Assembly: GCA_027946375.1 (NCBI GenBank)
Contig: JAPEUT010000023.1
Location: 1 to 64,000 of the forward strand
From: Neodidymelliopsis sp. IMI 364377
Taxonomy: Eukaryota > Ascomycota > Dothideomycetes > Pleosporales > Didymellaceae
Length of the DNA stretch: 64,000 nucleotides
Direction of reading: 5' to 3'
Made by a program: the position numbers and the translations under genes. The notes below the pieces were generated by a model that ran no database searches, was not told where the DNA came from, and worked only from the letters and a program-made list of their open reading frames with translations. Shown here one piece after another: positions 41,808-53,654 of this stretch. Position 1 is the stretch's first letter. Each line of letters opens with the position of its first letter.

Positions 41808-43610
41808 TTAACTACACTTGACTGGCTCACCTGTCCCCATGGCGAGTTTAGTCGTCGTCTTGATCATACTGATAACCAAGACAGTCATACCAAATACTAC
41901 AACGGCTATAGCCATGTACGTCTGCTTATCTCGCTTCTTCGTCAGCTTGATAAAACACAGTGGTGGTAAGATGAAAGCCAGCGCGCATGCTGACGTGGCG
42001 CCGAAGAGCTCGAATACAACGCCGAGATCGCAGGTCATTAGAGATAATGTGAGTGCGGAAATGACGAGCGAAGTGGTGAAGATGATGTGTCTGTTCGGAT
42101 GGAAAGGTTCGTCTGCAAACCAGTACTCGTTCATGACTTCTCTGCAGACAAAAGCTTCGAGAGGGAGCGTCGTGAGCATGTTGAGACCGAAGAAGAGACG
42201 GGCAATGTTGACCATCAGATTGTCCTGAGGGAAGTTGTTGAGTACGTTGCCAAGGGTCTTGTCACCAAATGTCAGATAGCCGGAAAGAGCCATGACGAGA
42301 CAGGCGACAAGTGAGATGCCGGTACTGTAGTGGGTGACGCGTGAGAAGCGATCGATTGTTGGCTTGCGCAGGGAGCCGTAGATGAGTAGAGAGTTGTGGT
42401 GGCAGACAAAGGCGAAAGAGATGACGCCGATGGCCTCGAAGATGCCATCGTTGATGATGAGAGAGCCACGCAGCTGACCTTTGGACTCAGCCGGGACTCG
42501 GAACGATTGAGTAACTACAGTGATGATGATGATGATCATGCTGACCAATGCGAAACCGCTGGCTTTGGCAAGCTGTTGGAAGTTAGCGAGTTTTTTGCAC
42601 TGGGCTGGCTAGGGGCATTGCCTTTGCGATGTCTCGATAGAGGGACAGCGGGTACGAAATACCCAAGATCAAGAGTATCATGACAGCTCGTCGGTTAGTG
42701 AGCAGCCAGAGAAAAGACATGTCTTCCAGAGACGGGAACAGGTGATCCATGACTTGAGGTATGGTATCTCCCACAATCACACAAAACGCCATCATACCAC
42801 CAAAAGCACTGCAGAGCGTTAGTTCTGCATGTTGCACGTCTCCTGTATCCCACATACAAAAGCCATTGCGCTATCGAGATAGCCACGAGCCCGGACTTCC
42901 CAAAGCAATGTTGTACGGTCGCCTGGAACGAGTCGGTGCCACTGAGCTTCGAGTTTATGACAATGAGGCAGATGGTCCAGTCAACGACAACTGTAAGGCC
43001 GATCAGGAGTATGGTGCCTGTGACAAGGCCAGCGTTCTTAAATGCGTAGGGTTGTCCAATGATGCCGGCGCCGCTGCTCGTGTCAGCATCTGTTCCCAAT
43101 GCCGTATCCCATGCTCTCTTACATGATGCTGTTGGCCATGTTCATGAACGAGCTCCGCATGTTGCTTCTCGGCTTTGCGCTTTCCAAATGGTCTTCAGGG
43201 TCGAAGTCGGCCGCAACGGTAACACTCGGCGCTTCAATGCCCGTAAGCAGAGGCAGTCTCTGCACTCGCTCTCGCCCATCATCTCCATGCTCGTCCATGT
43301 AGTCCTCGCCCTCCAGCTCGATCCATTCACCACCTTGCGCGCCCCCGTTCATGCTCCTTCGTACAGGGTCATCGTCAAAGCGAACCCTGTTGGGCGTTCT
43401 AGGTGTGCCATCTGGTCGAGGAGCAGCGAAAGACGACTGACGCTTGAAGCTGCCGCCGTTCGGTCTTGTGCCAGGAACTGCAGGGGATGCTGATGTCGCT
43501 CGTGACGCGGGAGAAGGTGACAGGTGTCGCGGGCTCGCTCTGGGGCTGATGGCCAGGTCGTCTTCGCTATCGGAATTGTGCTCATGCAAGAGCTGTCGCG
43601 ATTCGCTCAT
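41808..43610 (-). CDS. Vacuolar amino acid transporter (AVT family), 551 aa
   Basis: Exons 43610-43123, 43073-42858, 42808-42622 and 42572-41808. The first about 160 residues are a disordered, charged cytosolic tail. About eleven membrane segments follow, starting with ANSIIGAGIIGQPYAFKNAG, the hallmark of the AAAP/SLC38-type transporters. Others include FAFVCHHNSLLIYGSL and LVACLVMALSGYLTFGD. These are most like yeast Avt2/Avt5-7-type proteins, which move neutral or basic amino acids across the vacuolar membrane using the proton gradient; direction cannot be told from sequence. The third intron (42621-42573) is a GC-AG intron (AAAG|GCAATG, CGCTAAC branch, CAACAG), the only one that restores RDIAK-LAKASG. 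All other introns are GT-AG. Confidence 0.9.
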
Positions 43611-44075
43611 CGTAACATTGTCGAGATTTGGTTTGTTCAAGCAACGAATGTTGAAAGGTGTCAGCGACCCGTTACGACTCGTAACCCACACCCCTGCAGC
43701 TGCGTCAGTGCTAACCGTTCTGGATCTAGCGGCATCCTGTCGCTTCCGGTCCCGAGTTGTGGGGTTCACGACTTCATCTCTATTCCCGTCAAGTCGGACA
43801 CAGCAAAGGGAAACGGGATCAGATTACTCCTATTCAATACTCGTACATACTCAAGTCTTAAACATATATGGTGCAGTCGCGACGAATATCAGTTTACTGT
43901 CAATTTACTGCACAATGGCCTCTTACTGGCTATACTCCTTGTCCTGCAAGAACAGTTGTTGTGAACACACAAAGACCAGCATACTGCTAGAACCATGAGC
44001 CAGCTACTTCCAATGCAGCATTGCATTGAAGCATGCAGATTAACAAAAGCTGGACACCTTCTTTCCTATCCCCTC
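43611..44075. other. Intergenic between the transporter and a small anchored protein
   Basis: Frames present here are extensions or antisense of the transporter's first exon. No independent gene is supported. Confidence 0.5.
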
Positions 44076-44468
44076 TCATCGAGTGACCAGAACCAGAATC
44101 AGCACGACACTCAAAAGACACATGACCGCAACCAACAATGAAATAACCAACACCTCCGCACTATCGTGGCGATGACGATGTTGCTCTTCAACTCCGGCAT
44201 ACCACCAGGGTCTACGTCCTTCTATGGCATAGCTATCTTCACTGTCCTCTGTCTTGACAGCTTCGTACCGCCATGGTATCCCTCCCCAGCGACTGAAAGG
44301 AACATTCGAGGAACGGTGGTACTGACCGGCATGGCTACGGTCATCATCACTGCTACCAATGTAGGAGTCGAGATCTTCCCATCGATCTTGCTCTCGAGGC
44401 ATTGCTTGGGGGGTTTGTTGTGATAAGGTGGGATTGGATTCGAGATTGTTTGAGTAGTTGCGCGTCAT
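44076..44468 (-). CDS. Small protein with C-terminal membrane anchor, 130 aa
   Basis: Single exon from the ATG at 44468 (an earlier in-frame codon is TTG). The first about 100 residues are polar, with many R, D, S, W and Y (WEDLDSYIGSSDDD, RWGGIPWRYEA, RRPWWYAGVEEQHRHRH). The last about 25 are a hydrophobic helix (VLVISLLVAVMCLLSVVLIL) followed only by VTR. That is a classical tail-anchored architecture, post-translationally inserted into ER or mitochondrial outer membrane. No family is recognised. It lies next to a second small C-terminally anchored protein on the same strand. Confidence 0.55.
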   Translation of the reverse strand: MTRNYSNNLESNPTLSQQTPQAMPREQDRWEDLDSYIGSSDDDRSHAGQYHRSSNVPFSRWGGIPWRYEAVKTEDSEDSYAIEGRRPWWYAGVEEQHRHRHDSAEVLVISLLVAVMCLLSVVLILVLVTR

Positions 44469-44755
44469 AGTGGGCAATGTAAGATGGAAAATTGAAAGGG
44501 AAGTTTTGGGTATTCACTTTTATCTTCAGAAAGGTGGCTCAGCGACTCTGAGCTTTGTGACAGTCTCTGTTCACTACCTTTGTTTGCCGCCTACAGTGCC
44601 TCCAACGGGTGTGCATACGACTCTCTTGGTTGATGCTAGAGGTCCTTCTCTCAAACCAGGGCACTGTTTCTCTCGTAATCATCCATCATGGGGGTGCTCA
44701 TCCCTCCCAGTAGGGAAAATCCTTCCAACCAAAGCTTGCCTCGAAGGCTGCTGCT

Positions 44756-45187
44756 CTACTCGGCGTACCAGTAGATGAGGCCACCGAGGAACACGACGAT
44801 GATCGCGAGACCCGCTACACATTGTTAGCCTACATCCATTAGACTTCTAGGTGGCAGTGACTCACTCCAGAAAGCAAAGTCGCTTCCGATAGTCACCGCG
44901 TCACAAATTTCGTTCATCAACCACACGCCCAGCGGCACTTGCTCCCACTTCTGCACGACTTGACCTCGCAACTCCTCGCCAGCCTTGTTCTGCTTCTGGG
45001 TGCGCGGCGGTGGACGCAGGCCAGGTAAGTACTTCCACAGCGGAAGCGGATCCCGGTGGCGGCGGATACGGGCCTCGGTCGTGTCTTCCACTTGCTGGAA
45101 GGTGACAGGACGACGCCTTACCTCGATGTTCTCCTGTTGATGGTTGCAGCCGAGGCGCGCAGCGAGGGGTAGGGTCTTGTCATCCAT
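44756..45187 (-). CDS. Small protein with C-terminal membrane anchor, 126 aa
   Basis: Exons 45187-44866 and 44814-44756. The first exon encodes a basic soluble region (VRRRPVTFQQVEDTTEARIR, RDPLPLWKYLPGLRPPP) and an amphipathic segment with VPLGVWLMNEICDA. The second exon, found by splicing A|GTGAGT to TGTAG|C, supplies TGLAIIVVFLGGLIYWYAE, a terminal membrane helix. Reading through the donor instead gives a polar tail of 13 residues with no membrane segment, so splicing matters for topology. The arrangement suggests a tail-anchored protein or a small subunit of a membrane complex. No family recognised. Confidence 0.65.
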
Positions 45188-48100
45188 TGCGATGTAGGAA
45201 CTGGAGAGGTCAGTGGATTGGGAGAGCAAGACGGCACCTTGATGAGAGTGGAATGTTGCTCTAGGTGGACGTTATGGGGTAGAGGAAGACGAGGAGCTTA
45301 CATAGGGAGTTGTTCATGTGTGTATGGATGAGAGAGTTTGACCGGTATGAAATTGCTGTGGTGAATTTGAGGTAGTCGCACTTTAAGGGTGCGTGCGTGT
45401 AGGTAGTGTGGATGGAGACGAAAATTATATTTGTGTGCGAGAGAGCACTGACAGTGTGCGCGTGAAAGCAACTGAGAAGCACTAGCAAAGGGATATCGGA
45501 GTGAGTAAGGAACAACCTACGTACAGACTAGGTGTGCTTCACTACACCCGTACCGATAGAAGCTCCAAGGGCACCTTAGTCCTTCGCTCGAGCTGGAACG
45601 CCCCCAGATGCCAGCGCGTGAAGCTTGTGTTCATAATATGATGGAGTATCTCAGAAGTCCTTGATTGCAGGTCCTGGTTCAAATGATGTATCCCAGTGAT
45701 CTCCCTCGGCGACTGATATCTGGAAGCTACAGCTTCTTGCCCGTGTCTTACTCCTAAAAACCGACTCATACAACCCAGAGAACGAAGCATGCACACAAGA
45801 TCATAGGGCCTGGTACTTTCGGTCTGGGCTCGTCTATTTTCTATAGCTTTACGCCTGTACTCACCGAGCATAGGTGTAAATTCAAGGTATCGCCAACTTA
45901 GACGCAGCCCATTGAGTACAAAAATGTTTCCCAGGAACGCCCAAGATCCCAAGTGCCCCTGGTATCCTCGGCGTTCTCGAGTGACCGAGTCTCCCTAAGG
46001 TGGGGTTGCACCATCTTGCCTCCAATGGATGGAGCACTGCCATCGGCAAGCGTTTCTGCGTACTGTTCTGCGCACAGACTGTGGCGGCTCTTGGAGATAC
46101 TTGACGATGTGCGCGAAAACGTAGTATATAATCTAGTGATCCGAGATGATTGCTTGATTGGGCAAGGCAATTGGTGGTGTGTTTACCAGTTGTGGCGGGG
46201 GAGCTTTCAAGACAGTGCTCGGCTCGAGACAGCTCGCATGAGAGCTGTGATGGACACGCGTCAAGGGCACGATATGACCTCTCTCCGATCCTTCCCTTCG
46301 CGTGTCTCTCAGTAGCTAGCGTGACATACATAAGACGCCAGTTCGTGTTGTTAATCTGGTGTCCATGCCTTCGACTGTCACAATGTGGCAGCACGTAATC
46401 TTCATTTTCTTTGCCTTAATCCCTACGTTGTGCGGAGAGAGTATAGCATAGCCTTACGTCCACAGTGCTCGACCTAGACAATGAAAATTCGGACAAAGAC
46501 TGGAGTTGCTCGAGCAGGTAGACCAAGGTCTTGAGATTCCCGCCGCAGTCTTGGGAACAGATTGCTCGACGCGATGGAAGGCCACACTGTCTTGCAGAAC
46601 GCAGACTCGGGTATTCTCGCAGCTTCACTGCACGAATGTGGTGTTCTGACAGGCCCCCGGTCAGACTGTCCAGCTCTTCCACTGGCTAAGCCCGCAGTGT
46701 CAGCGCTTGAATTGCTTGAGAATAATCACAGAAGAACCAGGGAGCTCTTAACGTCCATGACTGTCCATGTGCATGCTGGTAGTCCATTATGATGCCGTTG
46801 CATCTGCTTTCGGGCATCGGCCTCGTAAAGGCCACAACTTCACCCAGAGCTTCTTGCGTCATGGTTTCCCATGATGTCCCGGCCCGTGCTCCTGGCGTTG
46901 CTGTGAGCCCTTCGCACAGCTCCTCCATCCCTAGCGACGCCTCAGCACCCAACCTACGGTTTTCGGTAAGACTGGTATGAGGAGAATGGCAACGCATACG
47001 GCATTTCCCGCTGACTTCTCTGGTGTTGATAGCTCAACCCTATGGTGTTGCATCGCCAGCTGAGTATACCGAGGGTGATGATGAAGGCGCCGTCACAGGC
47101 TGCTCTCACTGCGGAAGGCCGACAGCTTAGGTGGGGACTGGGTATATCTTTCGTCCCCCGGCCCCGGCCTCCGCCTCCTCAACACCACACTCTCACCATA
47201 TGGACACCACTTTCGAGTCTTCTGTCTTCAACGACTTCATCTGACCAGATCATTCGAGCGTCTCGCTTGATGTTGTGGTCACCAAGCCAAGCACAAGACT
47301 GTCGTGGTGACTTCTTTCGACGGCCGTCAGCTACTACCGGTAGTGATTGTTCCACGCCCTTCGTAAACGTCTTTAGGTACTTCCTCCGCCATATGGTCTC
47401 TGCTCAAGACTTCTGACTTCGAACAGCGGTCTCTTTTTCTTCATGCATTCTTCTGCCCTTCTGCGTGTTCTCGAGCGCACCTCCGGAACATTGATCTCGG
47501 TTGTCTCATGTCCTCCTGCCCTCGGGCAGGGTTGACCTACATCGCAACCCATGTGGCAGAGATTTGAGTACATTGTTAGCCTGCTTCCTGTTTGTCTCCA
47601 AGATGATGATTTGGCGTCGCGTTCGACATCCACATCGATTGTCGACTCCAAGTCTTTGACTTGATCATGCTTAGGGAACTCTGCGCTGCACTGGAGGTTG
47701 TTACCAAAACTGCGTCGTGGTTGCCCTTGATGCTAATTCAGAGAGAGCACTGATAACACTCCTTTGCTTCTTCCCATAGCCTTCGTTGTAAGATCAGGGC
47801 TGACATCAGAAAACAGGCCAAATTTTCGATGAGCTTTCGGCTCCGTGTGCCTCCGCACTCCGTACTTGCCGACAGGCCAGAGCTAGACGATCTACGTTGA
47901 GCCTGGCCTGGTCAGCAACAAAGTCGGATAGTTTCTCACGCTTGTTGCTGAAACGTGGGCGTGGCGTCCCTACTCGACTAAAACAGAGACTGATATGGTC
48001 TGAGGCTTGTAAAGGGATGTGGAGAGGTACGTGCGCTTCTATCGAGTCGCACTGCTTGCGCTGACAGAATCTGAAGATCCTCGAGAGAGGGCCTCCGCTA

Positions 48101-50910
48101 TCATCTCGCTCAACACATGTCGAGCTTACCCGTTCCGTCAAGTCCCGATGAGGACTATAATGGCCTCCCAACCCATGGCCTCCCAACCCATGGAGTTCCT
48201 TGGCTTTCACGACTGTAACACGAGCTCCTGACTGAGATCTTCAAGAGTGGGTGGATTGGCAACAACCGATTGTTGTGTACAAGCGAAAGGATTCGAGAAC
48301 GCCTCCTCTCACACCGACGACTTTGAGATACGTTCACTTTCGACCTGCCATTGTGAGAGGATTGCACCACTCATGGTACAAAGCCACCCTCGACGAGATC
48401 AAGCTACTGCCGCGCTGTGCGATGGATGAAACGATTGTTCAACTATGATCAGCCTTTCAGCATGTTGGGAACATGTTAGGGATATAGTACGATCTGGATA
48501 ACATGGCATCAACCAGCAACCGTTCGAATCGGACCTGGTTGTGTAAGTCCAATGGCCGGTGTCACATTATGGTGACACTTTGCATATCAGCGTCCGAGCT
48601 GTAATGCAGTTTCGTTCCGCGATGCGCATCAACCGATGCGGAGTGTTTACGAAAGAACACATACTGTCCAAAATAAAAGAGCTTCTTCCATGCCTCACTA
48701 ACGCGGTGAGGTTGGCCACAGAAAGTGGCTGTTATAACCGCTCGAAACAAACGAAGCGAACACAAGACCAAGAACATCTGATATTCGAAACTGCGAATTG
48801 TCAAAGATCCGAAACACATTGAGTGACAATGGGACGCGCACAAGACCCATGGGCTGTCTGTGGTGGGACCTGTCAACAAGATGACCGACACAGTGGACGA
48901 TCGATGTTCGGATCTCTGAGGAGTTGTGAAAGATGTGTCGGCGGTGGGGTGGGTCAAGTCTGACTAGAAGTTCATCCAAACCACCCATGAATGTGTGAGA
49001 GGGGAAGCGGAAGAGAACAGGGGCTCGGAAACCCCGGGCTCATAAGTAACATGCGGATGTTGGCGTCTAGATATACGAAGCCACATCCGCTTTGGAAGGC
49101 AATGATCTCAAGATCGAAGACGTCTTTGTGAAAGCCGTAATAGTTTCCGAATCTATCTCTTTATGCTTCCAGCCCCCAGTTTATCTGGGTGTGCGTCTTC
49201 TCGTGATGTTGGGGTAGGCGGACCGGTGAGCCATTGTGGTACCATATTATGACGGCGGTTTGCTGATGTCTACAGCTGCCTTGTCGTTCGTCGTTGCGTA
49301 CGATATCCTAGTTCAAAATCTCGGGCGCAGAAATGATGAAAACCGATGAGAAAGAGGAGGACTTGTTTCGCAGGCATGTTTCCATGTTCCTTCCGGCCCC
49401 GCTTCTCTTCGGAACATCCTTCCGAGGTTTGAACGACGTCGTTCCTCTTTGACGCATGCTTCTTCTCCATTCCCCTCCGCAGGTGTGTCCTTTGCCTCTT
49501 ATGTGGCCATCGGTATCCTTGGGATGGTTCGTCTACAGGTGTGTTCGAGCGAAAGGTAGCGCGTTACGAGCGTTGAATCATGATCGCCAACGGCTTGGAC
49601 AGACGTAGGCTCGCGCCTTCTTGAGCATCGACGTTAGTATACGTTTTGCAAGTAAGAGAAGGATCAGCTCTGGTGTTAGAAGTACCTCAAACCCTTCGGT
49701 CCCTGGAAGAAGTTGATGTGTACCTGGATCTTATCCACGCGGTCCTCACCTGCGCCGACCAGGTTATCCTCGCTCACTTTTCTCATGGCCCTCATACTAG
49801 CAGCGCACAGCCAGGAGTCACTGCAGAGGTTGCATCTACTGCAGTACTATGAGTCTTCTCCTGGCTGCCGCCCACCGAGGACCCAGCGGGAGCACGCTGA
49901 TCCATGCGACCACCTCGAACCATAGGTCGATGACGATGTCGAATCGCTCTCGAACCCAGACCGGCCACTATGCACCCGTTAGTATTCATCAAAGCCGCTC
50001 ACGAGCTTCAAGAGTGTGTCATGGTGCGTGATAGAGAAGATGTCGCTATCCCGTCGCACCACCTCAGCGGATAGCTCAGAGGAGTTCGAAGGGGTTCTGC
50101 GTGTTAACTCACATGGACCTCGAGCTCGCCGCCATCATTGATGGCTACGAAGGGCATTTTGGTTGTTATTGGGGCAGAAATGTTGTGTGTTGGTGTTGGT
50201 TGGTGTTGGTGTTTGAGCAAACTCTGCGGACTTACAGCGGCGGGAAACACACCATTACCGCAGAAGCCAGCTTGTGGCAAGTGAGAGACACTTACCACAG
50301 CTTCTACATTCCCTTGGGGCAAGTCTTGAGTCCAGAGCCTCAGATAATACGCGCCGTATGGCTATACCCCAATTCAAACCACCTTCGGCGTCTGTGTGCA
50401 GTGGACGATCTAGCTACTTGACGAGGGTCGCTTCACCACAGCTTGAAGTACTCCAACAGGTTACATTGTGTACAGTGGGAAGGCCCTCACGAATGCGTCA
50501 ACACTCTTGCTTGCATGAATGCATCGCGCTGCCAACGTGTAAGGGGTCTGCAAGATCCTCTCAGGTCAACCCGCTCTGGTCGTCAACTTAGACAGCTTCT
50601 CACCGCTCCACTCAAGAAGACTAGAGCACCTCCTGTCAATCTGTTGTATGCTCGACAGAGACGTGCAACAGCTGGAAAGTCTTTCGTTCTGGTTATAGGA
50701 CTGATCTTCGCCATTATACTCGGCGGTGAGGAGCTATTCAGTGAGCTCAAGCCCCTGTTACTGTCCTCCATCTAGTACTCATGGTGAAGCAGAGTACCGT
50801 AGCAACAGCGCACTGGCCCCTACGATCCTGCGTAAATACATGGTAGATGCCCCCCTCCGCTCTTTGGCAACCCCTACCTTCAATCAGACACCACCACTTT
50901 CCCACCACAA
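45188..50910. other. Gene-poor region, 5.7 kb
   Basis: Only short frames on both strands, the longest about 170 codons (45882-46394, minus), none with recognisable domains or splice-linked partners. Composition does not look AT-rich, so classic RIP isochore structure is not evident. A 15-bp tandem duplication sits at 48161-48190. A possible relic with several in-frame stops, but coding-like between them, spans about 50400-50700 on the plus strand. The region may be decayed accessory sequence or may hold lncRNA or lineage-specific genes I cannot recognise. Confidence 0.45.
48161..48190. repeat. 15-bp perfect tandem duplication
   Basis: TGGCCTCCCAACCCA occurs twice back to back and a third partial TGG follows. 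It lies in the gene-poor stretch. Confidence 0.85.
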
Positions 50911-51356
50911 ATGTCTGCCAACCACTCAACCACCGCATCCTCTACCTCTCAGGGCCTTGCCAGTCCACCTCTTCCTCCTCTGGCGGCGGCCGTCCCCCCG
51001 CCGCCACCTCTACCACCCTGGCCTGCATGGCTCCCACCTCCCTTGCCTCCGCCACCTCCACCACCTCTCATCCAGTCCCTGCAAGAATGGGGCGACAATT
51101 ACCTGTCGGAAGTGGTGTACGAGCACGTCACCGCGCTCGTCGAAGGCCGGCAGCCAACGCAAGCGTTGTTCCGCTGCGACCTTGTGTGGATCTGGTCGAG
51201 AATGGTGAGTGATTGGATTCCTTGTGGTCTCCGAGAGCAATAGTACTAACGGGTATGAAGGTCGATGAAGACAACGCACGCGCCGACGGCGACCACTTCT
51301 CGCGGTCAGCTTGGTTCGTGGAGGTGGTTGTCCGGTGGCTCAACAATGGTCGCTGA
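50911..51356 (+). CDS. Small proline-rich protein of unknown function, 129 aa
   Basis: Exons 50911-51204 and 51261-51356; the intron has GTGAGT, a perfect TACTAAC branch and GAAG. An S/T-rich start is followed by a proline-dense block (about residues 19-55, with runs of up to seven prolines). A compact, hydrophobic and tryptophan-bearing domain follows: LIQSLQEWGDNYLSEVVYEH, FRCDLVWIWSRM, then RSAWFVEVVVRWLNNGR at the end. The conserved look of this domain and the clean intron argue for a real gene. No signal peptide. No family recognised. It is followed at once by a GAC microsatellite. Confidence 0.7.
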
Positions 51357-52553
51357 GCGGCGGCGACGACGACGACGACAACGACGACGACGATGAGGGA
51401 GCCTGCGGGCAATGGAGTTCTTTGGGGTGCGAAGTTCTTGGGCCCGAGGCCTTTACGATCAATGATACCCTCTGCTTGCCGGCAGCTTTGCCGCGCTGAC
51501 GAGCACTATTATCCTGTGTTTCTTGATACTATTCGTGATACCCCTTTGTGCTGTTGTGTTATGTTAAAGTCAACCCTAACCACCATAGATCCACATCTTG
51601 GTTCGCATGATAGACTGAAGTGTTCTGGACTTGACCTCGATCGTACTTGTGTGTTGTTGTTATCGTAAGGAATTGCATGGCCTCCTGCTGACATGGACAC
51701 GAGGTAGGATACAACTTTGATGGATCATCGTCGGTGCTAGAGGGGTAATGTATATCAAGTGACCATCAATTCAATTCCATGCCGTGTTGATAACCACTCT
51801 CAAGCAAATTCGAAAGTTTGCCAATGAATCTGACGAAACGAGAAAGCAAATTTTGGATCATGAATTCACACTTTCCGAGAGCTATTGCTCACCAGGACCT
51901 TTCTGCTTTGCGTAGCTGTCTATGTCTTACTTGTTTCGGCCGTGCTCTAAGATCGTCATCATTAACAGATGCCGAGACAACGAAAATCCGTGAATCATAT
52001 GTTCGCCTCTTTGATGACCTCTGCTCTGATATAGTCTTCTAATTTCTGGTAGAACGTGTTAGACTTAACTGGAGGCTAGGAAAAGAATCGATTGATGACA
52101 GAGACGGATAGACAAGACTGTGAGAACCTCATAGGTTCTTTCGGTCTTGGGAATAGAGATGCCGATATCTTTGGATCTCGACAAGTCAACACCCAATTAA
52201 ATGTTGGTTCAATGGAGCCTAGATAATGTGACATGACAATCCATGAGTCGAGCATGTGTGGACGACCCCACCCATATGCCGCAGCACACATAAGATGATG
52301 GAAATGATCTTCAGTAAAGAAGATGTACATTTGTGATGTTCTTGCTCAGGTCGCACGTTGGACATTAATGACGAATGAGAGGGCGTGTGGGTGCGCTTAC
52401 CTATCCCGGCAATTGCCGGCTTGGCACTGGCATTCGAGCTTCACGAACATCAGCAAGCTTCACGACGACGCCATATTGCGCGCAGCACCACCAGATCCGC
52501 CCATTGGCCCCTCTCCACTCCTCGAATTTGCGATCCATATCCGGGTGCTCAAA
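51357..52553. other. Intergenic between the proline-rich gene and NUZM
   Basis: Holds the GAC microsatellite, a short frame at 51824-52042 (72 codons, no known domain, not called) and the NUZM promoter. Confidence 0.45.
51361..51393. repeat. GAC trinucleotide microsatellite
   Basis: About ten GAC units, with one AAC and a terminal GAT, five bases past the stop of the proline-rich gene. In another frame it would encode poly-Asp, but the spliced gene stops just before it, so it falls in the 3' UTR. Confidence 0.8.
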
Positions 52554-53258
52554 ATGGCGTCCAAGAAGGTCACCACCGCTTTCTCGGTACGCACGACAGC
52601 CTCCATTGCGACTCCCTCTCTACCGGCACCCCTCCGCCGCGGCACACCACGACTTTGCAGGCAGCCTACTGACGGCATATACAGAAGTACACAGTTCAGC
52701 CCACCGGTATCTATGCGGCGATCAACAGGCTCTTTGCTCTTGACCCCAAGCGCTCGACCGGTATCCCCATGAACCCGCAATTCCGCAACCCTCCCCCCGG
52801 CGGTCTTGACCCTGCTACCTACGACGACCCCGTCACTATTCCCGCCGCCGATATCGCCGAGAACCCATACTGGAAGCGCGACGTACGACGACGATACCCC
52901 CGGCTCTCAACCGTCACTCAGGCCGACGCTGTTGCGCTGCTCGAGGTTGGTAGCGCGGCTGCGCCCAAGCAGGAACTGATTGGCGAGGCTGGCTCCAAGC
53001 AGCTCGTTGCCGCTCAAGAGGAGGGTGTCAAGGGTCTGGCTGTTGCGTTCGAGAGGAACACCGGGCTAGCAAAGGACGTGCTTGGCCCTGGTGGCATGCC
53101 TCCTCTGCCTAGTGGACTGCACGTCAGCGATGTTGGTGTGAAGAGATACGATTTGGAGAAGGATCAGTCGTACGGAACTGGGTGAGTACTCACACAACGA
53201 ACTTGCGCTATGACTATGCTAATCATTACACAGCTACCCTTGCAGGACATTTGCTTAA
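52554..53258 (+). CDS. NUZM: Respiratory complex I 21.3-kDa subunit, 184 aa
   Basis: Exons 52554-52586 (33 nt), 52685-53181 and 53234-53258 (25 nt). After a short start MASKKVTTAFS the protein reads KYTVQPTGIYAAINRLFALD, KRSTGIPMNPQFRNPPPGG, then the family block TIPAADIAENPYWKRDVRRR followed by YPRLSTVTQADAV. The end is GYPCRTFA. This matches the fungal 21.3-kDa subunit of NADH:ubiquinone oxidoreductase (Neurospora NUO-21.3/NUZM), an accessory subunit in the inner mitochondrial membrane. Both small terminal exons are needed: without the first there is no start, and without the last the conserved PCRTF tail is lost. Size is as expected. Confidence 0.92.
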
Positions 53259-53654
53259 GCTCCACGTAGGAGCTGATTGAGTGCGTGGAGGATGATAGAA
53301 GTACCTGTAAATACGACCACAGCCTTTTCTTTGTGTGATGCCTTTCAACCCTTCCTTTCTACCATTACCTCCATTTCTCAATCTCGTCTAGTGAGTGTTC
53401 ACAGGATATCCTGCCATGCATAGAGTGAGCTTGTTGTTTCTTGTTCAGTGGTATCTTTCACCTTCGTTTACATGTCTCTATCATCTCTACATGTGTCATT
53501 TCGAACTTTCACCTCTGCAGGCAGGTGCGTATCGGTCTAGGCTTGGCGCAGCTTGCACCGTGGCTTCTGCTTTCGGCGCCACCATCAACCTCCACACAGC
53601 CTCGTCACCCTTCACAATTGCGCATATTGTAATTTTCTTCCCTAACCAATCAGT
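53259..53654. other. Intergenic between NUZM and the RING/coiled-coil gene
   Basis: No gene-like frame; 3' UTR of NUZM and promoter of the next gene. Confidence 0.5.

Noticed and set aside
51311..51499. Poly-aspartate frame after the proline-rich gene
   Set aside because: The spliced frame of the gene stops at 51354-51356 and no splice pair brings the poly-Asp frame in.
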